Assembly: GCA_002835675.1 (NCBI GenBank) | Contig: PIZR01000002.1 | Location: 344,277-408,276 of the forward strand | Direction: 5' to 3' | DNA: 64,000 bases | Source of the DNA: Bacillus sp. BA3 | GTDB taxonomy: Bacteria > Bacillota > Bacilli > Bacillales > DSM-1321 | Part shown: positions 34,769-43,991 of the stretch, piece after piece | Numbering within the stretch: the stretch's first letter is position 1 | Layout of the letters: every line of letters starts with the position of its first letter | The notes under the pieces: model-generated | Told to the model about the DNA's origin: nothing | The model's input: the letters and a program-made list of their open reading frames with translations, nothing else | Databases searched by the model: none | Position numbers and translations under genes: made by a program

Positions 34769-36622
34769 TCAACGTTGCTCATAAAATCGGAGCAAATCCC
34801 CGTAAATGATTTTGTCGGAGTAATCAAGCTCCTGTTTCGCCTTTTCCAAATACTTCTCACAGGAACCCTTTTCAGTCGCCCTCCCAGTCTTTTTATCATA
34901 GCAGGTATCCATCGTATAGAGATAATCCTTCGTGATGAAACTGCTATCGCGAAGAACGGTGAATTCTAATTTCTCTTCAGAAAATAGATCTTTGCCGAAT
35001 TCGATATAATCATCATTTTCAATCCCCAATAAATGAAGGAGTGTCGGCCTTACATCAATTTGGCCGGAAACGGTGGAAATCGTTTTTCCCTTCTGACCGG
35101 GGATATGTATGATGAGCGGGACACGCTGAAGCTGGATGGATTCGAAAGGTGTGATTTCCTTCCCAAGGAACTGGCTCATGGCAGAGTTGTGATTTTCCGA
35201 AATTCCATAATGGTCCCCATATAGCACAATTATGGAATCCTCATATAATCCATCACGTTTCAAATCGCCGATAAATCGTTCCAAGGCTTCGTCCGTATAA
35301 CGTACGGTCGGAAAATATTGATTCAATGTTTTGGAATTTGAATCGTACGGCTCCAATGTCCGGTCTTCCTCATTCAAAGTGAATGGAAAATGATTGGTTA
35401 ACGTTATGAACTTGGCATAAAAAGGCTCAGGCATCCTCTTCAGGTGAGAGATTGATTGTTTGAAGAACGATTTATCATTCAAACCCCAATTGATGGAATT
35501 CCCTTCAGAGACTTTGTATTCATCACTGTCATAAAACCGCTGGTACCCTAGGGAATCGTACATTATGTCACGATTCCAAAAGCTTTTATTATTGGCATGC
35601 AAGGAAGCCGTATAGTAACCTTCTTCCGATAAGATTTCGGGGGTGGCTTTGTATTCATTTTGGGCATGAGTGAAAAATACTGCACCTCTGCCTAAAGGAT
35701 AGAGGGAATTCTCAATAATGAATTCTGAATCGGATGTTTTCCCCTGGCCAGTTTGGTGATAAAAGTTATTGAAATAATAGCTCTCTTTAATGAATTCGTT
35801 CAGAAAAGGAGTGATTTCTTCACCGTTGACAGTTTTATTGATGACAAAGCTTTGTGTGGATTCCAATGATACAAGGATCACATTTTTGCCTTTTGCCAGC
35901 CCATAAAGATCATCATTAACCTCTTTTTGATTGGCACGGACATAATTTTCAATTTCCGACAATTCACTGCCATCCGCAAGGGCACGTTGAGCTGATGATT
36001 TCGTCTGTAATATTGCATCATAGAGGTGATAATGGTACGTACCGATATTCTTAACGAGGATTTCGCGGTCAAACGTTCTTGTCAGTAGTTCAGGACGCGC
36101 CGCTTCAGCTAAAGCTAAGTTAAAAAATGTCACTCCTAAAGCGATTAACATGAAGAATTTACGATCCTTTGGATTATATCGACATTCATGGAATGTTTTT
36201 GGTTTGTATTTCAGCAGCAGCAGCAAGAAAAGGATATCGGCAAAATACAATAGGTCACTCGGATTGATCAATTCATGTACACTGCTTCCAAGATCGTTCA
36301 TATTGCTCGTTTGAAAAAGAACGGGAATCGTTAAAAAGTCATTGAAAAAGCGAAAAAAAACAAGGTTGGCAAAGAGGATGAAGGTGATGGAAAAACTCAT
36401 GATCAATAAATATGCTGTCCTTCTATTTTCTTTTAAAAATATGTGCACGCCAAGAGTAAGCAAAAGGAAACTGAAAGGATTGATGAATAGTATGAACTCC
36501 TGGAGCCAATTATCAATATCTATCTCAAAACTTGTCTTATAAGCAATATATGTTTTAAGCCAAAGTGAAATGAATACGACCCAAAACAATGAATATCCCT
36601 GTTTTTTGAAGACCCTTTTCAA
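34769..36622 (-). CDS. yqgS: Lipoteichoic acid synthase-family protein YqgS
   Basis: A 617-residue membrane phosphoglycerol transferase. Five N-terminal membrane helices (to about 200) precede an extracellular sulfatase-fold domain with [14 protein letters not shown] and the nucleophile Thr in [16 protein letters not shown] and GDHYGIS supply metal ligands. It builds or primes polyglycerol-phosphate chains of lipoteichoic acid. The start TTG 36622 follows GGAGGG with a 7-base spacer; the frame is open to an ATG at 36676. Confidence 0.9.
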   Translation of the reverse strand: MKRVFKKQGYSLFWVVFISLWLKTYIAYKTSFEIDIDNWLQEFILFINPFSFLLLTLGVHIFLKENRRTAYLLIMSFSITFILFANLVFFRFFNDFLTIPVLFQTSNMNDLGSSVHELINPSDLLYFADILFLLLLLKYKPKTFHECRYNPKDRKFFMLIALGVTFFNLALAEAARPELLTRTFDREILVKNIGTYHYHLYDAILQTKSSAQRALADGSELSEIENYVRANQKEVNDDLYGLAKGKNVILVSLESTQSFVINKTVNGEEITPFLNEFIKESYYFNNFYHQTGQGKTSDSEFIIENSLYPLGRGAVFFTHAQNEYKATPEILSEEGYYTASLHANNKSFWNRDIMYDSLGYQRFYDSDEYKVSEGNSINWGLNDKSFFKQSISHLKRMPEPFYAKFITLTNHFPFTLNEEDRTLEPYDSNSKTLNQYFPTVRYTDEALERFIGDLKRDGLYEDSIIVLYGDHYGISENHNSAMSQFLGKEITPFESIQLQRVPLIIHIPGQKGKTISTVSGQIDVRPTLLHLLGIENDDYIEFGKDLFSEEKLEFTVLRDSSFITKDYLYTMDTCYDKKTGRATEKGSCEKYLEKAKQELDYSDKIIYGDLLRFYEQR

Positions 36623-36639
36623 TCTTGGTCCCTCCTCAT

Positions 36640-36690
36640 CGAAGAAGCGCTGGAGCCATGGTCCTGAGCGCCTCAATCATGGGTCATGGT
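36640..36690 (-). other. Imperfect inverted repeat in the yqgS leader
   Basis: GGAGAACCATGACCC and GGACCATGGCTCC face each other around a GC-rich loop just upstream of the yqgS ribosome binding site. No T-run follows, so it is not a typical terminator. Possible leader RNA structure. Confidence 0.3.
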
Positions 36691-36802
36691 TCTCCCCTCT
36701 ATTTAAATGCAGGAACGATTGCCCCACCCATCAAAGCGGGGAAATTTTTTCAAAAATCCATCTTTTTTTCTTATACCCCTGTTAGCACAGGGCAGCAAGG
36801 CA

Positions 36803-37771
36803 TCACGTATTCATTTGGCTTTTAATGAGCCAGGCTCCACCTATAACCCCTGCATCATTGCCTAGTGTGGCCAGGCTGATTTTCGTTGATTTACTAACCC
36901 GTTTGAATGCATACTTTTCGAAGGCAGCACGGACAGGATCAAGCAAAATGTCTCCCGCTTGTGAAACTCCCCCACCAATGACGATTTTATCTGGATTCAT
37001 GACATTCCCAACATGTGATAGTGCCAGCCCCAAGTAATTGCCCACCTTATCCACCACAGCTTTGGACATAGGATCACCTGCTGCAGCGCATTGGAATAAC
37101 AGTTTGGAAGTAACCGTATTTCCCTCGTCGACTTTCTGCTGAAGCAATGACTTTTCATCGGCGGTATTCAAGGCTTCTAAAGCCATACGGACGATTCCCG
37201 TTGCCGAAGCAACCGTTTCCAGACAACCAGTCTTGCCACAATTGCATGGTGCCCCTCCGTCCGTTACGACCGTTATATGCCCTATTTCTCCAGCAGCCCC
37301 ACTGGTACCATGGACGATTTGCCCATTATGGATGATCCCGCCGCCTACACCCGTTCCCAGAGTGACACAAACGAGGTCTTTGGCTCCATTACCGGCACCT
37401 TTCCACATTTCTCCCAAAGCTGCCATATTGGCATCATTATCGATCACAGCTGGAAGAGATGTCTCCACTTCCAGTAAATCTTTTAAGGGATAGTCCTTCC
37501 AGCCTAAATTGACGGCTTCATATATGGAACCGTTAACAAATTTCACGGGGCCTGGAGCACCCATTCCTATCCCTACTATCTTACTCTTCGGTTCATTAAG
37601 TTCAACGAGCTTCGCATCAATTGCTTTTGCTATATTAATCGTAATGAATTTTCCCTTTTCGGAGATGTCCGTGCTGATTTCCCATTTATGAATGATCTCT
37701 CCGTACAAATTGATCAGAGCCAGTTTGGTAGTTGTACCGCCTAAATCCACACCCATCAGCCATTTTTCCAT
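36803..37771 (-). CDS. glcK: Glucokinase (ROK family)
   Basis: A 322-residue ROK-family kinase that phosphorylates glucose. The N-terminal phosphate loop GVDLGGTTTKLALIN, the GAPG and GTGVGGGI motifs and the zinc motif CNCGKTGCLE with GEIGH are intact. The start is at ATG 37771 (MEKWLMGVDLGG), with AAGGTG just upstream. yqgQ lies 17 bases upstream on the same strand. Confidence 0.95.
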   Translation of the reverse strand: MEKWLMGVDLGGTTTKLALINLYGEIIHKWEISTDISEKGKFITINIAKAIDAKLVELNEPKSKIVGIGMGAPGPVKFVNGSIYEAVNLGWKDYPLKDLLEVETSLPAVIDNDANMAALGEMWKGAGNGAKDLVCVTLGTGVGGGIIHNGQIVHGTSGAAGEIGHITVVTDGGAPCNCGKTGCLETVASATGIVRMALEALNTADEKSLLQQKVDEGNTVTSKLLFQCAAAGDPMSKAVVDKVGNYLGLALSHVGNVMNPDKIVIGGGVSQAGDILLDPVRAAFEKYAFKRVSKSTKISLATLGNDAGVIGGAWLIKSQMNT

Positions 37772-37788
37772 CATTCTCACCTTTTTTA

Positions 37789-37998
37789 TCAATTTTTTTT
37801 CTGTTTTTCCCTTTCAAGAGACAATTGCTGTCTAATTAAAAGGATCGCCATTTGATAATCTTTCGTATCCATCATCTGCATACGGTGGATTTCCCTTATT
37901 TCGGCCTCCATCATTTCAAGCTCGGCTAAGCGATCACCAATATAGATAAATGTACCGAATCTTTTCAAGTATTGTTGAAGATCATAATATGTTTTCAT
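37789..37998 (-). CDS. yqgQ: DUF910 protein YqgQ
   Basis: A 69-residue protein of alpha-helical character (MKTYYDLQQYLKRFGTFIYIGDRLAELEMMEAEIREI) matching YqgQ. It is thought to bind nucleic acid or act as a partner of glcK, which it precedes in the same operon. The start ATG at 37998 follows AGAGG with a 7-base spacer. Confidence 0.9.
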   Translation of the reverse strand: MKTYYDLQQYLKRFGTFIYIGDRLAELEMMEAEIREIHRMQMMDTKDYQMAILLIRQQLSLEREKQKKN

Positions 37999-38211
37999 AG
38001 TAAACCTCTTTACTCTTTTCTTTAGGAAAGTATATCGAATCAGCCTTTTGGTAACAAGCGACCAATTCCCCCTTTGATAATTTCCCCCATCCCCCTCATA
38101 CATGTCCAACTGTATTCATATGATGAAATATCAAGAATGTGGACTCTTTCGATTTGGTTCAACAGCTTAATATTTTTAACCACTCATCACGCGCGAAAAC
38201 GGAGGGGAAAA

Positions 38212-39069
38212 ATGAAAGTACAATTGAAGTATACCGTCTTTTTGGTCTTGACCACCATTTTTGTCATCCTATATTTATCAAATCATAAAAGGGCAGAGGA
38301 AACCATCATTTTTTTTCCCATCGATTCCTCGCTTCATTTTGAACATGCTTCCACCAACCTGACACCGGAGGGCACCGGGGATTCAACCTATACCATCACT
38401 TGGAGGGTGGATTCTTCATTGGACCAGACAGCTTACTTGCGTCAAGACGTATCGCTTTTATACAAAAATGGAAAATTGGCAGGAGCCTTAAAAAATTGGC
38501 GCCAAAATAAACAAGAACTCTCTCAAAAAGCGAAAACTAAAGAAACCGAGAGTGGTCGTTATGAAGCGGTAACGTTTCATTATGCCGAGGTTCATCCGAG
38601 TGACACAATTTTCACCAGTGCCCAGCAGCTCAGTAAAGATAAACTCTATACAGTAACGACACCGGTTTTTCAATTTTTCCACCGTCCCCTTTCGGAAGAA
38701 CAGGTTCAGTGGAAAAAAACGCTGGACGGCTTTACAGATCAAACGGTTCGAAATGGTTTGGAAAAAGCCGGTCAAGCATTTCAGGTTAATCTGGATCAGT
38801 ACAAAATCATCTCTTTAACAGATTTGCCGTCAAAGAAAAATCAATGGCTTGCTGACTTCCCCCAATTCAAACGGGAAGAAATTGTGGGAAAACTGTGGGA
38901 AGGACTTTACAAAAATTACGTGTTGGGAATAAAAAAGGAGGATGGATCCACTGTGAGTCCACAAGGCAGCACCATCCCCCTATTGCTTATGGCTAAAAAT
39001 CAAAGTGAAATACTTGTCTTGTTTACCCTGAAAGACGGTTCCCCAATCATGCTGCGTCAAAAGTTATAG
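38212..39069 (+). CDS. Membrane-anchored protein of unknown function
   Basis: A 285-residue protein with one N-terminal membrane helix (LKYTVFLVLTTIFVILYLSN, about 5-24) and an extracellular remainder rich in Asp, Ser, Gln and aromatic residues. No Cys and no known motif. GGAGGGG precedes the ATG. It overlaps the gluP 3' end by 6 bases tail to tail. I do not recognise a family; its B. subtilis counterpart at this place is not known to me. Confidence 0.75.
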   Translation: MKVQLKYTVFLVLTTIFVILYLSNHKRAEETIIFFPIDSSLHFEHASTNLTPEGTGDSTYTITWRVDSSLDQTAYLRQDVSLLYKNGKLAGALKNWRQNKQELSQKAKTKETESGRYEAVTFHYAEVHPSDTIFTSAQQLSKDKLYTVTTPVFQFFHRPLSEEQVQWKKTLDGFTDQTVRNGLEKAGQAFQVNLDQYKIISLTDLPSKKNQWLADFPQFKREEIVGKLWEGLYKNYVLGIKKEDGSTVSPQGSTIPLLLMAKNQSEILVLFTLKDGSPIMLRQKL

Positions 39070-40677
39070 TCGCTTTTCAATTTCTGCCAGCAGTTTTGTA
39101 TATGATTTATTATCCGGGGCAAGCTCAATAGCCTGAACAGCTTGCTCCTTAGCTTGATCGAATGATTCGAGATTCATGTAGACTAAGGCAAGATTGTAAT
39201 GGGCTTCATGCAAATCCGGATTGCTTTCAATCGCTTTTTCATAATAATCCCTGGCTTTATTTATGTCCTTATTATCAAAAGATAAATTTCCCAGCATAAA
39301 AAGCGATAGCGGTGCATCAGGATTTGCATCAACATAATTGTTTAACATCTCTTCCGCTTTATCCTCTTCATCATCATCAATATACTTTTGGGCCATCATG
39401 GCCATCGTATTATCATCCATAGCTGCACTTTCCTGATGATTGAATCCAAAGTTAAGAAGGGCATAGGTCAGTATTGCCGACCCGATCAGAAAAGCCAGCT
39501 GCCGTAAGATATTCCTGGACTTTGGCAGATGCACCACTCCAGCAGCCAAGAACCCTCCGATCAAACCTCCGATATGCCCTGCATTATCAATTCCCGCTAC
39601 GGTGAAACCATATATTAAGTTAATGATGATCAACACAATCACCGATGATCCCATCGAGCGCATGAATAATTTCGGATAGACGATGCCGAAGTACAGAAGT
39701 GCCCCAAAGCAGCCAAAAATGGCTCCGCTCGCCCCTGCGGAAAGATTCGGGGTCATGATGAAGCTGCCTAGAGTTCCAGCGAAACCAGCGAATATATAGA
39801 TGAAAAGGAACCTGGCATTACCGTAAATCCTTTCAACCTCTGCTCCGATCAAATACAATGAAAATGTATTCATCAATAAATGAATGAACCCAATATGGAC
39901 GATCATCGGTGTAAAGAACCGCCACCATTCCCCTTGCATGATATAAGGGGAAAATTTAGCGCCAAACTCAATCAAAGTTTTGGAATTGGTGCTGCCCCCA
40001 TTAAACTCCATCAAGATGAATATAGCTATTTGTAACGCCATGAATATATATGTAAAGAATGGCTTATTGGCATTTTGAAATACCTTCTGCTCAGCCTTAG
40101 CCTTTTTGACTGACTCAGAGATGGCGTCTTTCTTCACTGCAAGAATCTTTTCCTCATCTATTTCATTATCTTCAAGAACTTGAATTGACAGTGGTTTTTT
40201 CAAAACATGTTCAAGGTTTTGCAACGAATCATGAAAGTTTTCACAAGTTAGAAGAAACGTGTTAACATTCGTTTTTTTAAAGGAAGCCACTCGTGAGCTA
40301 AAGTCATGATCATCCACCGGGGCGAATTTACTAACATAGATACTTAATATGTCAATGGGCTTTTTGTATAATTTCCTTCTGATCCTTTCCCCATTCTGCA
40401 AAGTTCGGTCGATATCGCGTTTCAGCCAATTAGCCCAATCCAAATCATGTCGAATGAGTCTAATGACTGGAAATTCTTTATTCTTATCGCTCTCTAGCCA
40501 AATCTCCTGATGGTTTTCCGTGACAGTGATCATTCGATAATCATAATGGGCAGACAACTCCCTTATGGTTTCCCAAAACAAATAATCCTCTTTAAATCCC
40601 AATGCCTTCCCCACTTTCCAATGAAACTTATGCTTCTGAAATTCCTGTTTCTTAATTAAAACTATAGACGAAATCAT
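39064..40677 (-). CDS. gluP: Rhomboid intramembrane protease GluP with TPR tail
   Basis: A large rhomboid serine protease: a cytoplasmic N-terminal domain to about 220, seven membrane helices with the Ser in GASGAIFG and the His in NAGHIGG, then a C-terminal TPR domain (ARDYYEKAIESNPDLHEAHYNLALVYMNLESFDQAKE). The open frame is 537 residues; B. subtilis YqgP/GluP is 507 and seems to start near FKEDYLFWETI. The true start is perhaps a GTG/TTG near 40602-40614. Confidence 0.9.
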   Translation of the reverse strand: MISSIVLIKKQEFQKHKFHWKVGKALGFKEDYLFWETIRELSAHYDYRMITVTENHQEIWLESDKNKEFPVIRLIRHDLDWANWLKRDIDRTLQNGERIRRKLYKKPIDILSIYVSKFAPVDDHDFSSRVASFKKTNVNTFLLTCENFHDSLQNLEHVLKKPLSIQVLEDNEIDEEKILAVKKDAISESVKKAKAEQKVFQNANKPFFTYIFMALQIAIFILMEFNGGSTNSKTLIEFGAKFSPYIMQGEWWRFFTPMIVHIGFIHLLMNTFSLYLIGAEVERIYGNARFLFIYIFAGFAGTLGSFIMTPNLSAGASGAIFGCFGALLYFGIVYPKLFMRSMGSSVIVLIIINLIYGFTVAGIDNAGHIGGLIGGFLAAGVVHLPKSRNILRQLAFLIGSAILTYALLNFGFNHQESAAMDDNTMAMMAQKYIDDDEEDKAEEMLNNYVDANPDAPLSLFMLGNLSFDNKDINKARDYYEKAIESNPDLHEAHYNLALVYMNLESFDQAKEQAVQAIELAPDNKSYTKLLAEIEKRL

Positions 40678-40722
40678 GAAAAAAGTAAAAAAGGAGACTG
40701 CTTTCCCGCTCCTTAAAAATAA

Positions 40723-40753
40723 AAAAAGGAACCCCTGATCAGGTTCCTTTTTA
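40723..40753 (-). terminator. Terminator between yqgO and gluP
   Basis: GGAACC and GGTTCC form the stem, with A/T-runs on both sides. Lies 15 bases beyond the yqgO stop codon. Confidence 0.8.
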
Positions 40754-40767
40754 AGATGCAGGCTTTC

Positions 40768-40956
40768 TCATTTGGTCTGACTGAACATGCTTTGCATCAT
40801 TTTATCCCTGAACATTGGCATATCCAAGGATTTAGTCACTAGAAATCTTCTTAAAATGCCGTTGGACAGCGCAACATTTATCAGGCGGTACCGGTTTTTG
40901 TAACCTGCATAAACAGCTAAACCAACCAAGAAGATTTGAATAATTAATCGAAGCAT
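40768..40956 (-). CDS. yqgO: Small membrane protein YqgO
   Basis: A 62-residue protein with an N-terminal hydrophobic segment (LRLIIQIFLVGLAVYAGYK) followed by a basic tail, matching YqgO by position. Function unknown. AGGAGG is visible upstream of the ATG. The coding density and spacing between yqgN and gluP are as in B. subtilis. Confidence 0.78.
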   Translation of the reverse strand: MLRLIIQIFLVGLAVYAGYKNRYRLINVALSNGILRRFLVTKSLDMPMFRDKMMQSMFSQTK

Positions 40957-41032
40957 AACAATCCCCTCCTATCAATAGTGTGATACAGGACAGGATTTTT
41001 ATGAGCTAAAAGTGATAATTAATAAACTTCTT

Positions 41033-41605
41033 CTAATGGGAGTACGTACGTATTACCCTGGATGGGGTAATGAGTTTGCCGACCGCTATATCATGAACCT
41101 CTATCGGGAGTTCATCCATTAATTGAAGCTCGTATGTAAGGGCCAATGTATCTCCTCGGTAATAAGATAGGAAACGGTCATAATAGCCGCCTCCAAAGCC
41201 TAGGCGATACCCTTCCTTGGTAAAAGCAAGACCGGGTACGATCAATGCATCCAATTCCTCTTTCCGAGCCTTGACTGTTTCAGCCACTGGTTCAAGCAAC
41301 CCGTAATAAACAGACTCCAGCTGATTGAAGGACGAGATTTTCTTGAATTCCATTGTCCTTTTTTCAGGATCACATTTTGGTACTGCCACTTCTTTTCCTT
41401 CACTCCATGCTTGTTCGATGATACGTACCGTTGGAACTTCGGGCGGTATGGAGATGGTGATGCCAACGGTTTTTGCTTTTTTCCATTCCTCCAGTGAAAA
41501 TAAGTTTTCAGCGATTCGGTTCGATAGTTCCTCATGTTCCTCTTTAGTCAGCTCCATTAAACGGGACCTAGCTTCTTGGCGGAGCTTTTTTTTATTTTCT
41601 TTCAT
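41033..41605 (-). CDS. yqgN: 5-formyltetrahydrofolate cyclo-ligase YqgN
   Basis: A 190-residue enzyme that converts 5-formyl-THF to 5,10-methenyl-THF with ATP. Conserved: K-LRQEARSRL at the N-terminus, VPKCD, LDALIVPGLAFTKEGYRLGFGGGYYDRFL (the ATP/folate loop) and the C-terminal ALTYELQLMDELP. It starts at ATG 41605. The upstream rpmG lies on the same strand with a terminator between them. Confidence 0.95.
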   Translation of the reverse strand: MKENKKKLRQEARSRLMELTKEEHEELSNRIAENLFSLEEWKKAKTVGITISIPPEVPTVRIIEQAWSEGKEVAVPKCDPEKRTMEFKKISSFNQLESVYYGLLEPVAETVKARKEELDALIVPGLAFTKEGYRLGFGGGYYDRFLSYYRGDTLALTYELQLMDELPIEVHDIAVGKLITPSRVIRTYSH

Positions 41606-41751
41606 CTCTTCCGACTCCTTTAGTCTACTTCTATCATTATCTCATAATATTTGTTCATATACGAAAAATACGGTGTCGGAAATTGCCGATCCATTAATGC
41701 AACCTGAAAATAACCACTAAAGGAAAGAGAGGAAGAAGGGATTAAAAAAAT

Positions 41752-41784
41752 GCATAAAAAAAACAACAGGAAAAATCCTGTTGC
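41752..41784 (-). terminator. Terminator of rpmG
   Basis: CAACAGGA and TCCTGTTG form the stem with a 4-base A loop, followed on the minus strand by T8. It lies directly past the stop codon. Confidence 0.85.
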
Positions 41785-41934
41785 TTACTTTGTTTCGCGG
41801 TGAGTCGTGCTGCGTTTTTCTCTTGAGCAGTATTTTTTAAGCTCAAGACGGTCTGGATTGTTACGTTTATTTTTTTTAGAAATATAGTTACGGTCTCCAC
41901 ATTCAGTGCAAGCTAATGTAATATTTACGCGCAT
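41785..41934 (-). CDS. rpmG: 50S ribosomal protein L33
   Basis: The 49-residue frame is [23 protein letters not shown]... with [17 protein letters not shown] at the end. It is the L33 protein of the large subunit. The N-terminal CxxC is kept but the second pair is reduced to one Cys (KKYCSRE), as in the rpmGA form of B. subtilis. It is an isolated gene between yqgN and the unknown gene at 42053. Confidence 0.95.
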   Translation of the reverse strand: MRVNITLACTECGDRNYISKKNKRNNPDRLELKKYCSREKRSTTHRETK

Positions 41935-42052
41935 TGTGTATTTCCCTCCAAACATATTGACTTTTTCACATAGGACTTTTCTATAATAGCATTATTCAAT
42001 GCGAATTGCTAGTATGTTTTTTGGGAAATCCAACTTTAACTTTTTTGAATTC

Positions 42053-42661
42053 TTAATTGTTTACGTTTTGCATCGTCAGGAGGAGCTGATTATTTATGAC
42101 TTTCGCCTCTTCTTTCGTTTCAGCATGAATGACCCAGGCCACAGCTTCCACACATTCCTTCGGCAAGATTTCAGTCTCTAGCGTAAACACACTGGTAACT
42201 TCCCCTTTGGCGAGCGGTGAATAAGCCAAGAGCCCCTCCTTCAATGATTTGAAGCATCCCTCTTGATATAGGCTTCCCTTACCTTGGATACAATATTGAG
42301 AGATGCTTTTTCCTTTCACCAATCCACCCAATAAAGCAATCGACTGAGGAGCTACATGTAAAATCGCCCGTTCATTAGGGCTGTAAAAAGCCACCGCCTG
42401 CCTTTCGAAAGCGTTTTCATAGTGAAAAAACACTTTTGGGCGCTTCGTCTCGAATGATGTATTTCTAATCGTGAACTTCGAAAAGGTCACCTGCCCTTGG
42501 GTATATGTTTGTGAAAGTGTCCGGATCTCTCCATTCGGATGACTCATCATATCTTCCTCAGGATACCAATCAAAACTCTCATCCATCCATAACCCAGCCT
42601 TTAACCCCTTACGAAATATATCCTGGTTATCCTGCGGCATATACGCGAATAGCGAATTCAT
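42053..42661 (-). CDS. Protein of unknown function (202 residues)
   Basis: A soluble protein, MNSLFAYMPQDNQDIFRKGLKAGLWMDESF..., rich in aromatic and polar residues without signal peptide, membrane segment or known motif. It has a single Cys pair-like QYCIQGK and GCFKSL. Codon use and length suggest a real gene. The start ATG at 42661 follows AAGGGG/GGGAAGG. I do not recognise it. Placed where B. subtilis has yqgM/yqgL. Confidence 0.65.
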   Translation of the reverse strand: MNSLFAYMPQDNQDIFRKGLKAGLWMDESFDWYPEEDMMSHPNGEIRTLSQTYTQGQVTFSKFTIRNTSFETKRPKVFFHYENAFERQAVAFYSPNERAILHVAPQSIALLGGLVKGKSISQYCIQGKGSLYQEGCFKSLKEGLLAYSPLAKGEVTSVFTLETEILPKECVEAVAWVIHAETKEEAKVINNQLLLTMQNVNN

Positions 42662-43087
42662 ATAATCATCCCTTCCCCTTCTTTATCCTTATATATAGCT
42701 TATCGTTAGGCGCTGACAGTGAATCTATCCACTTTGGAAGCTGCACACCATTTTCTTATAGTCAACCGATTTTTAACTATTCAAAATATTTTGTTTTTTC
42801 GATTTATTCTATCTTTATGTTAGCACTGAATTGGCTGATGGACAATAAACACATTTTGTCGAATTTTATGTATGTTATCTCTTAAAGGTTTTTTTCCCAT
42901 TTTAATGCCTGATTTTTTTTATTCAACGACGGTCATTAAGCTTTTCGACAATATTTGAAACAAAACAGACAATAAATGAAGTTTACGGCCCATTTCGGAA
43001 AATATAAAAATATGAAAATCTCCATTTTTTTAAAAATATGTGTAAAATATAAATATATTGTCGAAAATTAGCTTCTGAGGTGAAAAC
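42662..43087. other. AT-rich intergenic region
   Basis: The region between the unknown genes at 42053 (minus) and 43088 (plus) is 426 bp long. TCGACA with GACAAT 17 bases downstream near 42940-42975 is a weak promoter candidate for 43088, and a GAGGTGAAAAC site precedes that gene. I see no gene, RNA or repeat otherwise. Confidence 0.35.
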
Positions 43088-43468
43088 ATGGAAACACTTA
43101 TCATCCTTCTTTTTTCTTTAGCGATCGTCCTTCTCATCATTTCCTTTTTCGGTAAAGATAAAGTTGCCAAATTAGAGGAAGATTTGGAGCAGATGACACT
43201 AACGTATATGCAGGATATCTACCAATTAAAGAAGAAGGTGAAGATTCTTGAAGAGGAATTCGTTATCCAGGACGATCCTGCTCCCTCTGTAAAGGTTAAA
43301 TCAATTGTCAATTCCAATGATAGCGAACCCATTCATGAAATTTTAAAAAGCCAGGTTCTATCTTTATATAGTCAAGGTCTTTCTTTGGACCAGATCGCCA
43401 AACAATCCTCATTAACGAAGGAACAAACAATTTCAGTGATCGAGCAGCAAAGATTGCGGGGTGAATGA
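43088..43468 (+). CDS. Membrane-anchored protein with HTH-like C-terminus
   Basis: A 126-residue protein: N-terminal membrane helix (LIILLFSLAIVLLIISFFG), coiled-coil-like stretch (KLEEDLEQMTLTYMQDIYQLKKKVKILEEEF), and a C-terminal helix-turn-helix-like element (VLSLYSQGLSLDQIAKQSSLTKEQTISVIEQQRLRG). DNA binding near the membrane is possible. It overlaps the next gene by an ATGA. In B. subtilis a small gene named yqzD stands here; homology is likely by position only. Confidence 0.7.
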   Translation: METLIILLFSLAIVLLIISFFGKDKVAKLEEDLEQMTLTYMQDIYQLKKKVKILEEEFVIQDDPAPSVKVKSIVNSNDSEPIHEILKSQVLSLYSQGLSLDQIAKQSSLTKEQTISVIEQQRLRGE

Positions 43469-43923
43469 GAATGAACAAAGCAAGACTGCAAGGTCTTTCC
43501 GCCGGTATCATTTTTACAACAACAATCTTTGCTGGCTATCATTATGGCACCGGATTATTCGAAGGCACCACTCCCACTGAGGAGGAAGCTAAGGAATTGC
43601 TCGTGAAGAAAGGATTCGTCGTTACACACCCTATGGAGGAAGCTAAAAAGACCGTCCAACCAAAGGATCCAGATAAGGATTCAATGGAGAAAGGGGCTTC
43701 AAAAAAAGATCCCTCCATCGTCACCTATACAATTAAAGTGAAAACGAATATGACCACAACCGAAATTGCCGATAGCCTTGCCAATGAAAAAATCATCGAT
43801 GATGCTGCTGAATTTGAAGCTTACATGAATGACCATGATTTCTCAAAAAAAATACAAATCGGTGAGTTTGTTGTAACGAATAATATGACATATAGACAAT
43901 TGGCCAATACTTTGACCCATTAA
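43465..43923 (+). CDS. Secreted/anchored protein with MltG-like ending
   Basis: A 152-residue protein with an N-terminal hydrophobic helix (LSAGIIFTTTIFAGYHYGT), an acidic linker and a C-terminal VKTNMTTTEIADSLANEKIIDDAAEFEAYM...GEFVVTNNMTYRQLANTL segment. That segment resembles the LysM-like part of MltG-type endolytic transglycosylases, without their catalytic domain. The ATG overlaps the preceding stop. Likely the counterpart of B. subtilis yqzC (also 152 residues by memory). Confidence 0.68.
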   Translation: MRMNKARLQGLSAGIIFTTTIFAGYHYGTGLFEGTTPTEEEAKELLVKKGFVVTHPMEEAKKTVQPKDPDKDSMEKGASKKDPSIVTYTIKVKTNMTTTEIADSLANEKIIDDAAEFEAYMNDHDFSKKIQIGEFVVTNNMTYRQLANTLTH

Positions 43924-43930
43924 TGAATAA

Positions 43931-43979
43931 GAGAGGCTTTTAAATGGACGATGTCCGAAAAAAGCCTCTCTTTTTTTCA
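43931..43979. terminator. Terminator between yqzC-like gene and phoU
   Basis: GAGAGGCTTT and AAAGCCTCTC form a 10-bp stem ending in T7 on the plus strand. Confidence 0.85.
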
Positions 43980-43991
43980 ATTAGGATCGGT

